From positions 6,754,501-6,818,500 of the forward strand of contig NZ_CP092183.1 of NCBI RefSeq assembly GCF_023499255.1: a stretch of 64,000 nucleotides of DNA, in the 5' to 3' direction. The translations under genes and the position numbers were made by a program. Below the pieces are notes generated by a model. The model did not search any database and was not told the origin of the DNA. It was given only the letters and a program-made list of their open reading frames with translations. How positions within the stretch are numbered: position 1 is the stretch's first letter; every line of letters begins with the position of its first letter. This DNA comes from Couchioplanes caeruleus. GTDB taxonomy: Bacteria > Actinomycetota > Actinomycetes > Mycobacteriales > Micromonosporaceae. This document shows, one piece after another, positions 1-7,780 of the stretch.

Positions 1-132
1 CGCGTACCGGTCGGCCAGCTCGGTGACGGTCGCCTCGCCGGCGCTGAGCCGGGCGACGATGTCCCGCCTGGTGCGGTCGCTGAGCGCGGTGAACACGGCA
101 TCGAGCCGCTGCTCGTCGACGGTGGTGGTCAT
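1..132 (-). CDS. ArsR-family transcriptional regulator (3'-truncated by window edge)
   Basis: Only the first 44 residues lie in the window, starting at the ATG read from 132 to 130. They contain the start of a winged helix-turn-helix: ALSDRTRRDIVARL followed by AGEATVTELADRY, the usual ArsR/SmtB opening in which a 'predict Ser-Asp-x-Thr-Arg-Arg' helix precedes the recognition region. ArsR proteins are dimeric repressors that bind short palindromes near their own promoter. A perfect 18-bp palindrome lies 15 bp upstream of the start. No metal-binding cysteines are visible in this part, so the ligand is unknown; many actinobacterial ArsR genes of this type are paired with SRPBCC genes. The rest is outside the window. 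Confidence 0.85.
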   Translation of the reverse strand, partial: MTTTVDEQRLDAVFTALSDRTRRDIVARLSAGEATVTELADRYA

Positions 133-147
133 GCCGCTAGTCAAGCG

Positions 148-165
148 GACGCTTTATAAAGCGTC
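148..165. promoter_or_regulatory. 18-bp perfect palindrome, probable ArsR operator
   Basis: The sequence gacgctttataaagcgtc is a perfect inverted repeat, AT-rich in its centre, placed between the divergent ArsR gene (start 132) and the DUF6010-like gene (start 254). Position and symmetry fit an autoregulatory ArsR operator that could also act on the neighbour. Binding itself is inferred. Confidence 0.6.
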
Positions 166-253
166 AACTAGAGAAGCGGCGTGGCGGTAATCCGTGGGAA
201 CGTGGCAGCCAGACCGGTGTCCCCGGCGCCGGGGCGCTCCTAGGTTTTCCGGC

Positions 254-787
254 ATGCTTCGTTACCTCACGCCGGTGATCATCGGTCTGACCTGGGCCCT
301 GGCCTGCTCGTTCATCCCGGAGCCGCGCCGCCGTCAGGCCAACGCGGTCGTCGTCGGGGGCGCCGGGGCCGCGTACATCAGCGGCGGCGGCTTCGGCCTC
401 GGCGAGCTCGCCTTCACCGCGCTGATGACCGTGGTGGCCTGTCTCGGGCTGCGGTCGTGGACCTTCATCGGGGTGGGCTGGCTGCTGCACACGGCCTGGG
501 ACGTCCTGCACCATCGGCGCGGAACCCCGCTGATCCCCTCGGTGCACGACTCGTCGTTCGGCTGCGCCGTCTGCGACCCGGTCATCGCCCTGTGGTGCTT
601 CGCCGGCGGCCGCTCCCCCGCGGAGCTGATCCGGTGGTTCACTGCGGCGGGTGCGCGCTCAGCCAGGCGGACGCCCGGCGCGCCGACGCCCGGGACAGCC
701 ACGCGTCCTGGACGAGCTCGGCGAGCTCCGTACGCGTCAGCTCCCCGATCCGGCACGCCCGCAGCAGCACCGACGGATGGCCGTTGA
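254..787 (+). CDS. DUF6010-like membrane protein
   Basis: The 177-residue product has two to three hydrophobic segments near its N-terminus and middle (LTPVIIGLTWALACSFI; FTALMTVVACLGL) and a GWLLHTAWDVLHH stretch, followed by a Cys-containing FGCAVCDP motif. This arrangement resembles the DUF6010 family of small membrane proteins of unknown function. The ATG at 254 is chosen because the hydrophobic first helix begins there; an upstream ATG at 194 would add a polar tail. The last 45 or so residues are Arg/Pro/Thr-rich and overlap the 3' end of the convergent MmcQ-type gene by about 150 bp, so the natural end may simply be where a stop happens to occur. Function unknown. Confidence 0.6.
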   Translation: MLRYLTPVIIGLTWALACSFIPEPRRRQANAVVVGGAGAAYISGGGFGLGELAFTALMTVVACLGLRSWTFIGVGWLLHTAWDVLHHRRGTPLIPSVHDSSFGCAVCDPVIALWCFAGGRSPAELIRWFTAAGARSARRTPGAPTPGTATRPGRARRAPYASAPRSGTPAAAPTDGR

Positions 788-1064
788 AGTGCTCGGTCGT
801 GAAGAACGGCGACGCCTCGTCCTGGACGAGCGCCTGCTTGTCCGTCTCCGACTCGACCCAGAACACGACGACGTCCGGATAGCGTTCGCCGGTCGCGGGG
901 TCGACCGCGTCCGGCCGGGGGTTGCGGAAGAAGATGAAGGACCTCCCGCCGACCTGGTAGACCGGTTTGTCCCCGGCGGCGTGGTCGACGGTCACATGCG
1001 GCATGGCCAGGGCCAGCTCATGGACGTCCTCGATGCGGGCCGGCCGGTCCTCGTCCCGTGACAT
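639..1064 (-). CDS. MmcQ/YjbR (DUF661) family protein
   Basis: The 141-residue product matches the MmcQ/YjbR fold: MPHVTVDHAAGDKPVYQVGG, then the IFFRNP strand, the ETDKQALVQD helix and a C-terminal VQDAWLSRA helix. These are small DNA-binding-like proteins with a CyaY-like fold and no established reaction. The start at 1064 is chosen over a GTG at 1079 because ggaggg sits 8 nt upstream of the ATG. It is the last gene of a four-gene operon (SRPBCC, EVE, MarR, MmcQ) and begins 1 nt after the MarR stop. Confidence 0.8.
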   Translation of the reverse strand: MSRDEDRPARIEDVHELALAMPHVTVDHAAGDKPVYQVGGRSFIFFRNPRPDAVDPATGERYPDVVVFWVESETDKQALVQDEASPFFTTEHFNGHPSVLLRACRIGELTRTELAELVQDAWLSRASARRASAWLSAHPPQ

Positions 1065-1065
1065 G

Positions 1066-1512
1066 TCACTGCCCTCCACGACGCAGTACGCGCAACGCCT
1101 TCGTGAACCCGGGCAGGTCGCCGCCGAGGCCTGCGAAGAAGGCGGTGTCGCAGGCCTCCACCGCGATCACGGCCTCGTTGGCGAGGTCGCGCCCCGCCTC
1201 GGTGACGGCGACCGCCCGGGCACGCCGGTCGGTCGGGTGCGGCGGGCGGTGCACCAGGCCGCGGCTCTCCAGCGTACGGAGCACCTGCGAGGTCATCATC
1301 GGATCGGTGGCGGCCATGTCGGCGAGGGCGCGCTGGGTGACCGCCCCGGACGCCTGCAGGTACGTGAGCGTGGCCAGCAGCACGAACTGCACGTGCGTGA
1401 TGTCGTACGGCTTCAGCGCCGCCCGCTGCGCGGCCTGCCACCGGTTCGTGACCTGCCACAACAGCAGGCCCGGGCTGTCGTCGGCGCTCTCGTGGCGGGT
1501 GGCCAGGCTCAC
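1066..1512 (-). CDS. MarR-family transcriptional regulator
   Basis: The 148-residue product carries a MarR winged helix: ITHVQFVLLATLTYLQ, the recognition helix region TQRALADMAATDPMMTSQVL, and the wing RPPHPTDRRARAVAVTEAGR, which holds the D-x-R-A-R signature. The GTG start at 1512 overlaps the stop of the upstream EVE gene as GTGA, so it is probably translationally coupled. The DPMM element before the recognition helix is a variation of the usual S-x-x-T pattern. MarR proteins usually repress their own operon, and an imperfect 18-bp palindrome precedes the first gene of this operon. Confidence 0.88.
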   Translation of the reverse strand: MSLATRHESADDSPGLLLWQVTNRWQAAQRAALKPYDITHVQFVLLATLTYLQASGAVTQRALADMAATDPMMTSQVLRTLESRGLVHRPPHPTDRRARAVAVTEAGRDLANEAVIAVEACDTAFFAGLGGDLPGFTKALRVLRRGGQ

Positions 1513-1928
1513 CGCCCCACCCGCTGTCCCGTCATCGCCGCATGAATCCGGCCGAAGTCCTCGACGGTGAGAGGGACCAGGCCGCGGCGCAGCTGGGCGC
1601 CCCAGCCGGGCCGGGCGGTGAGTTCCAGGCCCAGCGACCGGATCGGCGTCTCGGTGACGTCCGGGAGGTAGCCGACCCGGCGCCGCCACGGGTGGAAGTC
1701 GCCCTCGTGCGCCTGCCAGATCTCGTCGTCGGCGACCACGCCCAGCGCGGTGAACGCCTGCAGCGGTTCACCGTCGCGCAGGCTGGTCCGCGGCGAGTAG
1801 TAGACGAGCCAGTCGCCGGCCGCGAGCCGGGCGAGCCCGTCGCGCTTACCGTGGCCGAGCTGGGCGATGCCCCGCTCGGTGCCATGCCGGACGTGATCGC
1901 GGCACACCACGCCGAGCCAGTGGTTCAT
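1509..1928 (-). CDS. EVE domain-containing protein
   Basis: The 139-residue product is an EVE-type domain (PUA-like fold): it opens HWLGVVCRDHV, has the LAAGDWLVYYSPRT strand typical of EVE/ASCH proteins and the HPWRRRVGY basic patch. EVE domains bind modified bases in nucleic acids, and stand-alone actinobacterial versions are uncharacterised. The ATG at 1928 overlaps the SRPBCC stop by 4 nt (ATGA), and its own stop overlaps the MarR GTG start. Family assignment is from sequence pattern, the cellular role is unknown. Confidence 0.75.
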   Translation of the reverse strand: MNHWLGVVCRDHVRHGTERGIAQLGHGKRDGLARLAAGDWLVYYSPRTSLRDGEPLQAFTALGVVADDEIWQAHEGDFHPWRRRVGYLPDVTETPIRSLGLELTARPGWGAQLRRGLVPLTVEDFGRIHAAMTGQRVGR

Positions 1929-2359
1929 GCCGTCACCCCGGCCGTACGCGCAGCCGCTTCGAGCCGGGCGAGGTCCTCGCCGAGACCCTTCGCGATGCCC
2001 CGGCCCAGGACGGCCTTCCAGAAGAAGGAGAGCGGGCCGGTGAGGGTGACCCGAACCGAGACCGTGGTGGCCCCCGCGGCGTCCACGGCGACCAGGTGCT
2101 GGAAGGTCAGCCGCGCGCCCAGCAGCAGGGAGACGTCGGTGAACTCCCGGCCCGGGACCAGCGAGGTGACCACGAACCGGGTGACCGGGCCGCCCCTGGG
2201 CTTGAGCGCGCCGGTCGCGCCGGTGCGGAACGGGCCGTCGAGGCGTACCCATTCGGTGTCGGTGTTCCAGTCCGGCCAGGTGGCCATGTCGGCCCAGCGG
2301 TCGAAGAAGGCCTGGGGCGGGACGTCCGAGGTGAGCTCGGCGGTGGCGATCGTCGTCAT
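1925..2359 (-). CDS. SRPBCC (START/Bet v1-like) domain protein
   Basis: First gene of the MarR operon, 144 residues. The layout is that of SRPBCC ligand-binding proteins: an N-terminal strand, the PPQAFFDRWADMATWPDWN helix region with its characteristic W-x-x-W, and a long C-terminal helix (GLGEDLARLEAAARTAG). These cavities bind hydrophobic ligands; the ligand here is not evident. ATG at 2359 follows an imperfect palindrome 6 to 23 bp upstream, which is a good site for MarR control. The downstream gene starts inside its stop codon. Confidence 0.8.
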   Translation of the reverse strand: MTTIATAELTSDVPPQAFFDRWADMATWPDWNTDTEWVRLDGPFRTGATGALKPRGGPVTRFVVTSLVPGREFTDVSLLLGARLTFQHLVAVDAAGATTVSVRVTLTGPLSFFWKAVLGRGIAKGLGEDLARLEAAARTAGVTA

Positions 2360-2364
2360 GAAGT

Positions 2365-2382
2365 TAGTATGCGCGCTTACTA
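2365..2382. promoter_or_regulatory. Imperfect 18-bp palindrome, candidate MarR operator
   Basis: tagtatgcgcgcttacta is symmetrical apart from one base pair of positions (6 and 13). It sits directly upstream of the SRPBCC-EVE-MarR-MmcQ operon, where MarR autorepression would be expected. The length and AT-flanked GCGCGC core suit a MarR dimer. Not proven. Confidence 0.5.
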
Positions 2383-2449
2383 TCTTCTCCGCAAGCCCCC
2401 GTACACTCGTGACACAGTGGACAGTCGGCGAGGGGTGACAGCCAGCGCC

Positions 2450-3235
2450 ATGAGCGACATCGGGATCGACACGACGCGCCCCCACGTGGCGCGGATGTAC
2501 GACTACTACCTGGGCGGCAAGGACAACTTCGCGGTCGACCGGGAGGCCGTCGCCGCGGTCGAGGCGGCGATGCCGGAGGTACGGCAACTCGCCCGGGAGA
2601 ACCGTGCGTTCCTGCGGCGGGCCGTCACCTTCATGACCTCCGCCGGGATCCGGCAGTTCATCGACATCGGCGCCGGGCTGCCCACCGCGGGCAACACGCA
2701 CGAGGTCGCCCAGGCCACCGCACCCGGCGCCCGGGTCGTGTACGTGGACAACGATCCGATCGTGCTGGCACACGGCCGCGCGCTGCTGGCCACCGACGGC
2801 GACACCACCGTCGTCACCGCGGACCTGCGGGACCCGGACGACGTCATCGGCCACGACGAGGTCCGCCACCTGATCGACTTCACCCGGCCGGTCGGCGTAC
2901 TCCTGATCGCGATGACGCATTTCCTCCGCGACGACGAACGCGACCGGGTCATGGGGACGCTGCGCGGGTCACTGGCCCCCGGCAGCTACCTCGCCGCCAC
3001 CCACGTGACCGGGGACGGCCACTCCCGCGAAGCAGTCGAGGGGGTCGAGGCCGCGTACCGCAAGACCCCGACCCCGATCTACTTCCGCCGGCACGACGAG
3101 GTCGCCCGGTTCTTCGACGGCTTCGCGCTCGTGGAGCCGGGGCTGGTCACCGTGGACGAGTGGCGGCCGGACCCCGGCGACCCGGCGCCCGAGCCGACCC
3201 GGTGGCTGTACGGCGGCGTCGGCCGCCGGTCCTGA
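2450..3235 (+). CDS. SAM-dependent methyltransferase, DUF574 (Methyltransf_19) family
   Basis: 261 residues. The N-terminal PHVARMYDYYLGGKDNFAVD and the glycine-rich SAM loop FIDIGAGLPTAGNTHEVAQ are the hallmark of the actinobacterial DUF574 methyltransferases; VVYVDNDPIVLAHGRALL is motif II. Substrates of this large family are unknown. ATG at 2450 places the conserved ID.TRP..ARMYDY motif at the N-terminus as in relatives; a longer in-frame extension upstream would run through the promoter of the divergent MarR operon. Monocistronic; its end is 13 bp from the convergent CvnA-like kinase. Confidence 0.88.
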   Translation: MSDIGIDTTRPHVARMYDYYLGGKDNFAVDREAVAAVEAAMPEVRQLARENRAFLRRAVTFMTSAGIRQFIDIGAGLPTAGNTHEVAQATAPGARVVYVDNDPIVLAHGRALLATDGDTTVVTADLRDPDDVIGHDEVRHLIDFTRPVGVLLIAMTHFLRDDERDRVMGTLRGSLAPGSYLAATHVTGDGHSREAVEGVEAAYRKTPTPIYFRRHDEVARFFDGFALVEPGLVTVDEWRPDPGDPAPEPTRWLYGGVGRRS

Positions 3236-3248
3236 ACGACGCCCCGCC

Positions 3249-5246
3249 TCAGTCCTCCGCGGCGTGGCGGGGCGCGGCGCCGCGGTCGGCGGTGACCCGG
3301 GCCCGCTGCCCGGCGATGCCCACCAGCTTGGCCGCGTTGGACCGGCGGGTCAGCGGGACCGGCCTGGCCTCCGGCGGGGAGACGGGCACCGCCAGCTCGC
3401 CCGGCACCGTCACCGTCGCGGTGATGCCGCGCTGCGCCGACGGCGTGAGGACGACCCGGATGCCGCGCTGGGCCGCGAGCAGCGCCACCACGACGAGCCC
3501 CAGCCGCGAGCTCGTGGCCGGGTCGAACTCCTGCGGCTGGGCCAGCCTGCGGTTGGTCTCCTCCAGGGCGGACGCCGACATCCCCAGGCCCTGGTCCTCG
3601 ATCTCGACCACGACGCCCTCCGCGCCCCGGTGGCCCGAGACCCGCACGGTGGTGTCCGGCGGGGAGAAGGTGGTGGCGTTCTCCAGCAGTTCGGCGAGCA
3701 GGTGGCCGATGTCGGCGACGGCCCGCTCCGGCACCTCGGCGTCCGGCACCACCCCGATCCGGATGCGCTCGGCGTGCTCGACCTGGCCGGCGGCCCGGGA
3801 GACGATCGCGGACAGCGACTCCGGGCCCAGCCCACGCCGGCTCCGGGCCGAGCCGGAGAGAATCACCAGGTGCTCGGCCTGCCGGCGCATCTGCACGGCG
3901 AGCTGCTCGGCGCGGTCACCGGCGGCGTCCACCGCGGACACCTGGGCGAGGGCCTCGAGCTGACGGTCGATCAGCGTCTGGTTGCGCCGCGCCACGTTCA
4001 CGAGGACGCGGTTCATGTCGTACCGCATGGCGGCCTCGCCGGCGGCGGAGTCGACCGCGCTGCGCTGCACTTCGCTCAGCGCCGCACCGACGTCGGCTAT
4101 CTCGTCATCGCCGAGCGAGAGCCGCAACCTGTTGCTCTCCACGTCGATCTGCTCCCCGGCCCGCAGCCGCGCGACCATCTCGGGCAGCCGCCGGTGCGCG
4201 AGGTCGTTCGCCGCCGTACGCAGCACGGACAGCCGCCGCACCACGGAGCCACCGATGCGGACCGACAGGAACAGCGAGATGAGGATTGCGATCAGGCCCA
4301 GGCCGCCGGAGATGCCGAACCGCCACAGGACCCGGTCGCGTGCCGCGCTCGCGAAGCCCACGGCCTTGTCGTAGCCCGTACCGAGGAAGTCGTAGAGCTG
4401 CCGTACGGCCGGGGTGAAGGTGGCCTTCCAGACCTCACGCGTCAGCGGTACGGCGTCCCCCGCTCCCCCGGTGCCGAGCAACTGGTCCTCGGCGGCCCGC
4501 AGCGCGGCGAAGGCCGGCCCGCTCAGCATGCTCTTGAAGGTGGCCTGGTCCGGGGCCGGCAGCGTGGAGCCGGCGGTGGGGATCTGGAACCGCAACGCCC
4601 CGACGATCTCGGTCAGCTGCCGGTACTCCCCGTCGCCGAAGCGCCCGGCCGTCGTCACGCCGGTCAGCAGCGCGTCCTCCTGGTGCAGCAGCTCGCCGGC
4701 CCGGCGCAGGCCGATCGAGGTCCGCATGACCCGTTCCACCAGCGGATCGCTGGACGCCGCGGTGGCCGTCGAGACGCTGAAGGCGTAGCTGATGACGCTG
4801 CTGTACCCGCTCAGCACGGCGGCCGGCGTGACGCTCCGGGCGTCGACCTGGGTCCGGAGCAGCGCGAGGGAGTCGAACGCCGCGCCCATGTCCGCGATCC
4901 GGGACCGGAGGATCTCGGCGGAGATGCCCCTGCCCCGATACAGCTTGGCGTGCTCACGGAACCCGGCGACGGACGCGTCGGTCGCCGCACGCTGGGACCC
5001 TGCTGAGGCATTCCCACCCGGCGCCGCGAGCACCTCGATGGACGCGCTGCGCTCGGCCTGCAGCGCCGCCACCAGCTGGTCGCACGGGATGCTCACGTTC
5101 TCCCGGGTGTTGCGGCTGTCCCGCAACCCCGCCGCGGCATCGAAAGAGTCCTGCACGTCCAGCGCCCACAACGCGATCAGCGCCACCACCGGCAGCAGCA
5201 GCGCCAGCATGATCTTCGAGCGAATGGACCGTGGTTTGCTCCGCAT
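3249..5246 (-). CDS. NIT-domain sensor histidine kinase, CvnA-like
   Basis: 665 residues. An N-terminal membrane helix (IMLALLLPVVALIALWAL) is followed by a roughly 270-residue extracytoplasmic nitrate/nitrite-sensing (NIT) type region, a second helix at about residue 310 (GISGGLGLIAILISLFLSV), a HAMP-like linker, a degenerate dimerisation helix (VLVNVARRNQTLIDRQ, no canonical phospho-His box) and a HATPase domain with N-box LLENATTFSPPD, G1 box EDQGLGMS and G2 SSRLGLVVV. This is the architecture of CvnA in actinobacterial conservons. Conservon partners (roadblock CvnB, DUF742 CvnC, GTPase CvnD) do not follow; the next gene downstream is convergent. Likely regulated separately from its neighbours. 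Confidence 0.85.
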   Translation of the reverse strand: MRSKPRSIRSKIMLALLLPVVALIALWALDVQDSFDAAAGLRDSRNTRENVSIPCDQLVAALQAERSASIEVLAAPGGNASAGSQRAATDASVAGFREHAKLYRGRGISAEILRSRIADMGAAFDSLALLRTQVDARSVTPAAVLSGYSSVISYAFSVSTATAASSDPLVERVMRTSIGLRRAGELLHQEDALLTGVTTAGRFGDGEYRQLTEIVGALRFQIPTAGSTLPAPDQATFKSMLSGPAFAALRAAEDQLLGTGGAGDAVPLTREVWKATFTPAVRQLYDFLGTGYDKAVGFASAARDRVLWRFGISGGLGLIAILISLFLSVRIGGSVVRRLSVLRTAANDLAHRRLPEMVARLRAGEQIDVESNRLRLSLGDDEIADVGAALSEVQRSAVDSAAGEAAMRYDMNRVLVNVARRNQTLIDRQLEALAQVSAVDAAGDRAEQLAVQMRRQAEHLVILSGSARSRRGLGPESLSAIVSRAAGQVEHAERIRIGVVPDAEVPERAVADIGHLLAELLENATTFSPPDTTVRVSGHRGAEGVVVEIEDQGLGMSASALEETNRRLAQPQEFDPATSSRLGLVVVALLAAQRGIRVVLTPSAQRGITATVTVPGELAVPVSPPEARPVPLTRRSNAAKLVGIAGQRARVTADRGAAPRHAAED

Positions 5247-5321
5247 GAGATGTCAGCCCCTCCGGACCCTCCAAGGTGATCCGGCATTATGTACTCGCGC
5301 GGCCCTGAAACGGCTCAGCTT

Positions 5322-6464
5322 TCAACGATGTGTGTCTGAAGAACGACACGGAAGGGCCTCCGGGGCAGCGCACCGCAGCCGCACCGTGACCACAAGGCCA
5401 CCGGGGGTGCCGGGAGCCAGGTCGAGCGTTCCGTAGTGGGCGCGGACGATGCTGCGCACGATGGCCAGACCGAGACCGGCCCCGGCGTGCTCGTCGGTGC
5501 GTACGCGCTCCGCCCCGCGCTGAAAGGGTTCGGTGAGCGTCGGCACCACGGCCGGGGCGAGCGGGCGGCCCGTGTTCTCCACCCGCAGCACGCTCGTGTC
5601 GCCGTACGCCCCGGTGTGCACGTGCACGCTGCCGCCGCTCGGGAGGTTGTGGACGACGGCGTTCTGGACGAGGTTCATGACCATGCGCAGCAGCAGCTCG
5701 GCGGAGCCGCTCACCGGAGCCGTACCCCCGGAGACGTCCAGCGTGATCCGGCGCTGTTCGGCGAGGGGCAGCAGCGTCTCGGCGGCCTCCTCGGCGAGCA
5801 GCGAAAGGTCCACGCGCTCGCGGGCGAAGTCCCCGCGGTCGCCTCGGCTGAGCACGAGCAGCGCCTCGGTGAGGTCGATCGCGCGGGTGTTCATGGCGTA
5901 CAGGCGCTCGATCAGTTCGTCGCGGTCCAGCGTGGGATCCCTGCGGGCGACCTCGAGGAGCGTGCGCGAGACGGCCAGCGGCGTACGCAGCTCGTGCGAC
6001 GCGTTCGCGGCGAACCTCTGCTGCTCGGCGACGTGCGCCTCGAGCCGTTCGAGCATCGAGTCGAACGCGTCGGAGAGCTCACGGAACTCGTCCCCCCGGC
6101 CCGCCAGCCGGATCCGGTGGGACAGCGACCCGTCCGCGGCCAGCCGGGTGGCCCGGGTGATGCGGCTCAGCGGCGCGAGCATCCGGCCGGCCAGAACCCA
6201 TCCCCCGGCCAGGCCGAACAGGAGCAGGAAGGCCAGCACCACGGCCGCCCTCGGGGCGAAGGCGCGCAGCAGGTCCGAACGGTCGGGCACGAACCTGAGG
6301 GGCACGGCGAACTCGGGCGGCCGCGGGTTCTCGACCACCTCGGGTACGTAGCGCAGCAGGAAAACCCACACCGTGGCCAGGATCAGGCCCCCGGCCAGCA
6401 TGACGAACCCGGCGTAGCTCAGCGTCAGCTTGAGCCGGGCGCTGAGACCGGGCGCCCTAGTCAC
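5322..6464 (-). CDS. Sensor histidine kinase (OmpR-partner type)
   Basis: 380 residues with two membrane helices (about residues 12-38 and 74-92) around a short extracytoplasmic loop, HAMP (RITRATRLAADG), H-box ASHELRTPLA, N-box LVQNAVVHN and G2 box GAGLGLAIV. It is the cognate kinase of the preceding response regulator: its GTG start at 6464 lies inside the regulator's last codons (8-bp overlap). Last gene of the hydrolase-VanZ-regulator-kinase operon, so its signal is plausibly a cell-envelope condition. The short sensor loop suggests intramembrane or membrane-proximal sensing. Confidence 0.9.
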   Translation of the reverse strand: MTRAPGLSARLKLTLSYAGFVMLAGGLILATVWVFLLRYVPEVVENPRPPEFAVPLRFVPDRSDLLRAFAPRAAVVLAFLLLFGLAGGWVLAGRMLAPLSRITRATRLAADGSLSHRIRLAGRGDEFRELSDAFDSMLERLEAHVAEQQRFAANASHELRTPLAVSRTLLEVARRDPTLDRDELIERLYAMNTRAIDLTEALLVLSRGDRGDFARERVDLSLLAEEAAETLLPLAEQRRITLDVSGGTAPVSGSAELLLRMVMNLVQNAVVHNLPSGGSVHVHTGAYGDTSVLRVENTGRPLAPAVVPTLTEPFQRGAERVRTDEHAGAGLGLAIVRSIVRAHYGTLDLAPGTPGGLVVTVRLRCAAPEALPCRSSDTHR

Positions 6465-7128
6465 CGTCCGCCCCCTCGATGCGGTAGCCGACGCCGGGCA
6501 CCGTGGCGATGATCCATGGTTCGCCGAGCCGTTTGCGCAGCGCGGAGACGGTGATGCGGACCGCGTTGGTGAACGGGTTGGCGTTCTCGTCCCACGCCCG
6601 TTCGAGCAGCTCCTCGGCGCTCACGACGCCACCCTCGGCCGCCGCGAGCACCTCCAGCACGGCGAACTGCTTGCGGGTGAGCGGAACGTACCGTCCGTCG
6701 CGGAAGACCTGCCGGCGGAAGGGATCGAGGCGCAGACCCGCGATCTCGCGGACCGGGGGCCGGGCGTACGCGCGCCGGCGGTCGAGCGCCCGCAGCCGCA
6801 GGACGAGCTCCCGCAGCTCGAACGGCTTGGTGAGGTAGTCGTCGGCGCCCAGCTCGAACCCGGACGCCTTGTCGTCGATGCGGTCGGCGGCGGTGAGCAT
6901 GAGGATCGGGATGCCGCTGCCGGACGCGACGATGCGCCGCGCCACCTCGTCCCCGGAGGGACCCGGTATGTCCCGGTCGAGGATGGCGAGGTCGTAGGAG
7001 TTGACGCTGAGCAGGTCCAGCGCCGTCCCGCCGTCCCCGGCGACGTCGGCGGCGATCGCCTCCAGCCGCAGCCCGTCCCGCACGGCCTCGGCCAGGTACG
7101 GCTCGTCCTCCACGATCAGGACCCGCAC
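6457..7128 (-). CDS. Response regulator, OmpR/PhoB family
   Basis: 223 residues: receiver domain with acidic pair EDE near residue 7, phosphoacceptor in LAILDRDIPG, Thr in LMLTAAD and Lys in YLTKPF, then an OmpR winged helix ending TVPGVGYRIE. GTG start at 7128 is 1 nt from the stop of the VanZ-like gene (spacing too short for an independent promoter) and the kinase gene overlaps its 3' end. It likely binds tandem direct repeats upstream of the operon, but none is obvious by eye. Confidence 0.92.
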   Translation of the reverse strand: MRVLIVEDEPYLAEAVRDGLRLEAIAADVAGDGGTALDLLSVNSYDLAILDRDIPGPSGDEVARRIVASGSGIPILMLTAADRIDDKASGFELGADDYLTKPFELRELVLRLRALDRRRAYARPPVREIAGLRLDPFRRQVFRDGRYVPLTRKQFAVLEVLAAAEGGVVSAEELLERAWDENANPFTNAVRITVSALRKRLGEPWIIATVPGVGYRIEGADGD

Positions 7129-7129
7129 C

Positions 7130-7780
7130 TCAGCCCGCCACCCGCTCGGTGCAGCGCCCGGCCTCCGCGCCGCTCCGCCACCACCTGCGCGACGCCAGCC
7201 CGGCCAGCACGGCGCCGGCGGCGTTGACCAGGACGTCGTCCACCGAGGACACCCGGTCGAGCCGCAGCACGTACTGCGCGACCTCGACCAGGGCCGAGCA
7301 GCCCGCCCCGAGCGCCAGGACCCGCGGCACGGACGCCAGCACGGCGAACCGCATCGGGGCGAAAAGGCCCAGCGCCGCGAAGATCAGCAGGTTGCCGGCG
7401 ATGCCGAGCGGCCCCATCGTGGCGAGATCCCGCAACGGCACCAGGCTCACCCGGCCGGGCACGATCCCGGCGCCCGGCCCCGGCATCATGGTGATCCACA
7501 CGAACGGCACCGTCCCGTACACCATGCCCACCTCCGCCAGCGACAGCCGCCACGCCGGCCCGGCCCCGGCGGCACGCCGCCACCGGGCCAGGGCCCACGC
7601 CACCAGGCCGGCGCCCGGCAGGCCGGCCAGCATCATGAGCAGCACACCGTTCTCGGTGTCGTAACAGCCGTGCCACCGCCCGGCCAGGCACTGCGGCGCG
7701 GCCATCATGAGCGGCCGCCGCAGAACGTACGCGATCCCCGCGATGCAGACCACCACCAGAACCGCCCGCACCCACCTCAC
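7130..7780 (-). CDS. VanZ-like membrane protein
   Basis: 216 residues with five predicted membrane segments. The C-terminal block with LVEVAQYVLRLDRVSSVDDV and LVNAAGAVLAG is the VanZ signature (E-x-x-Q, D-x-x-D-V, N-x-x-G). VanZ of enterococci gives low-level teicoplanin resistance; actinobacterial relatives are widespread and mostly uncharacterised. Its ATG overlaps the stop of the serine hydrolase gene (ATGA) and the response regulator follows after 1 nt, so it belongs to one operon with a two-component system. Confidence 0.85.
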   Translation of the reverse strand: MRWVRAVLVVVCIAGIAYVLRRPLMMAAPQCLAGRWHGCYDTENGVLLMMLAGLPGAGLVAWALARWRRAAGAGPAWRLSLAEVGMVYGTVPFVWITMMPGPGAGIVPGRVSLVPLRDLATMGPLGIAGNLLIFAALGLFAPMRFAVLASVPRVLALGAGCSALVEVAQYVLRLDRVSSVDDVLVNAAGAVLAGLASRRWWRSGAEAGRCTERVAG

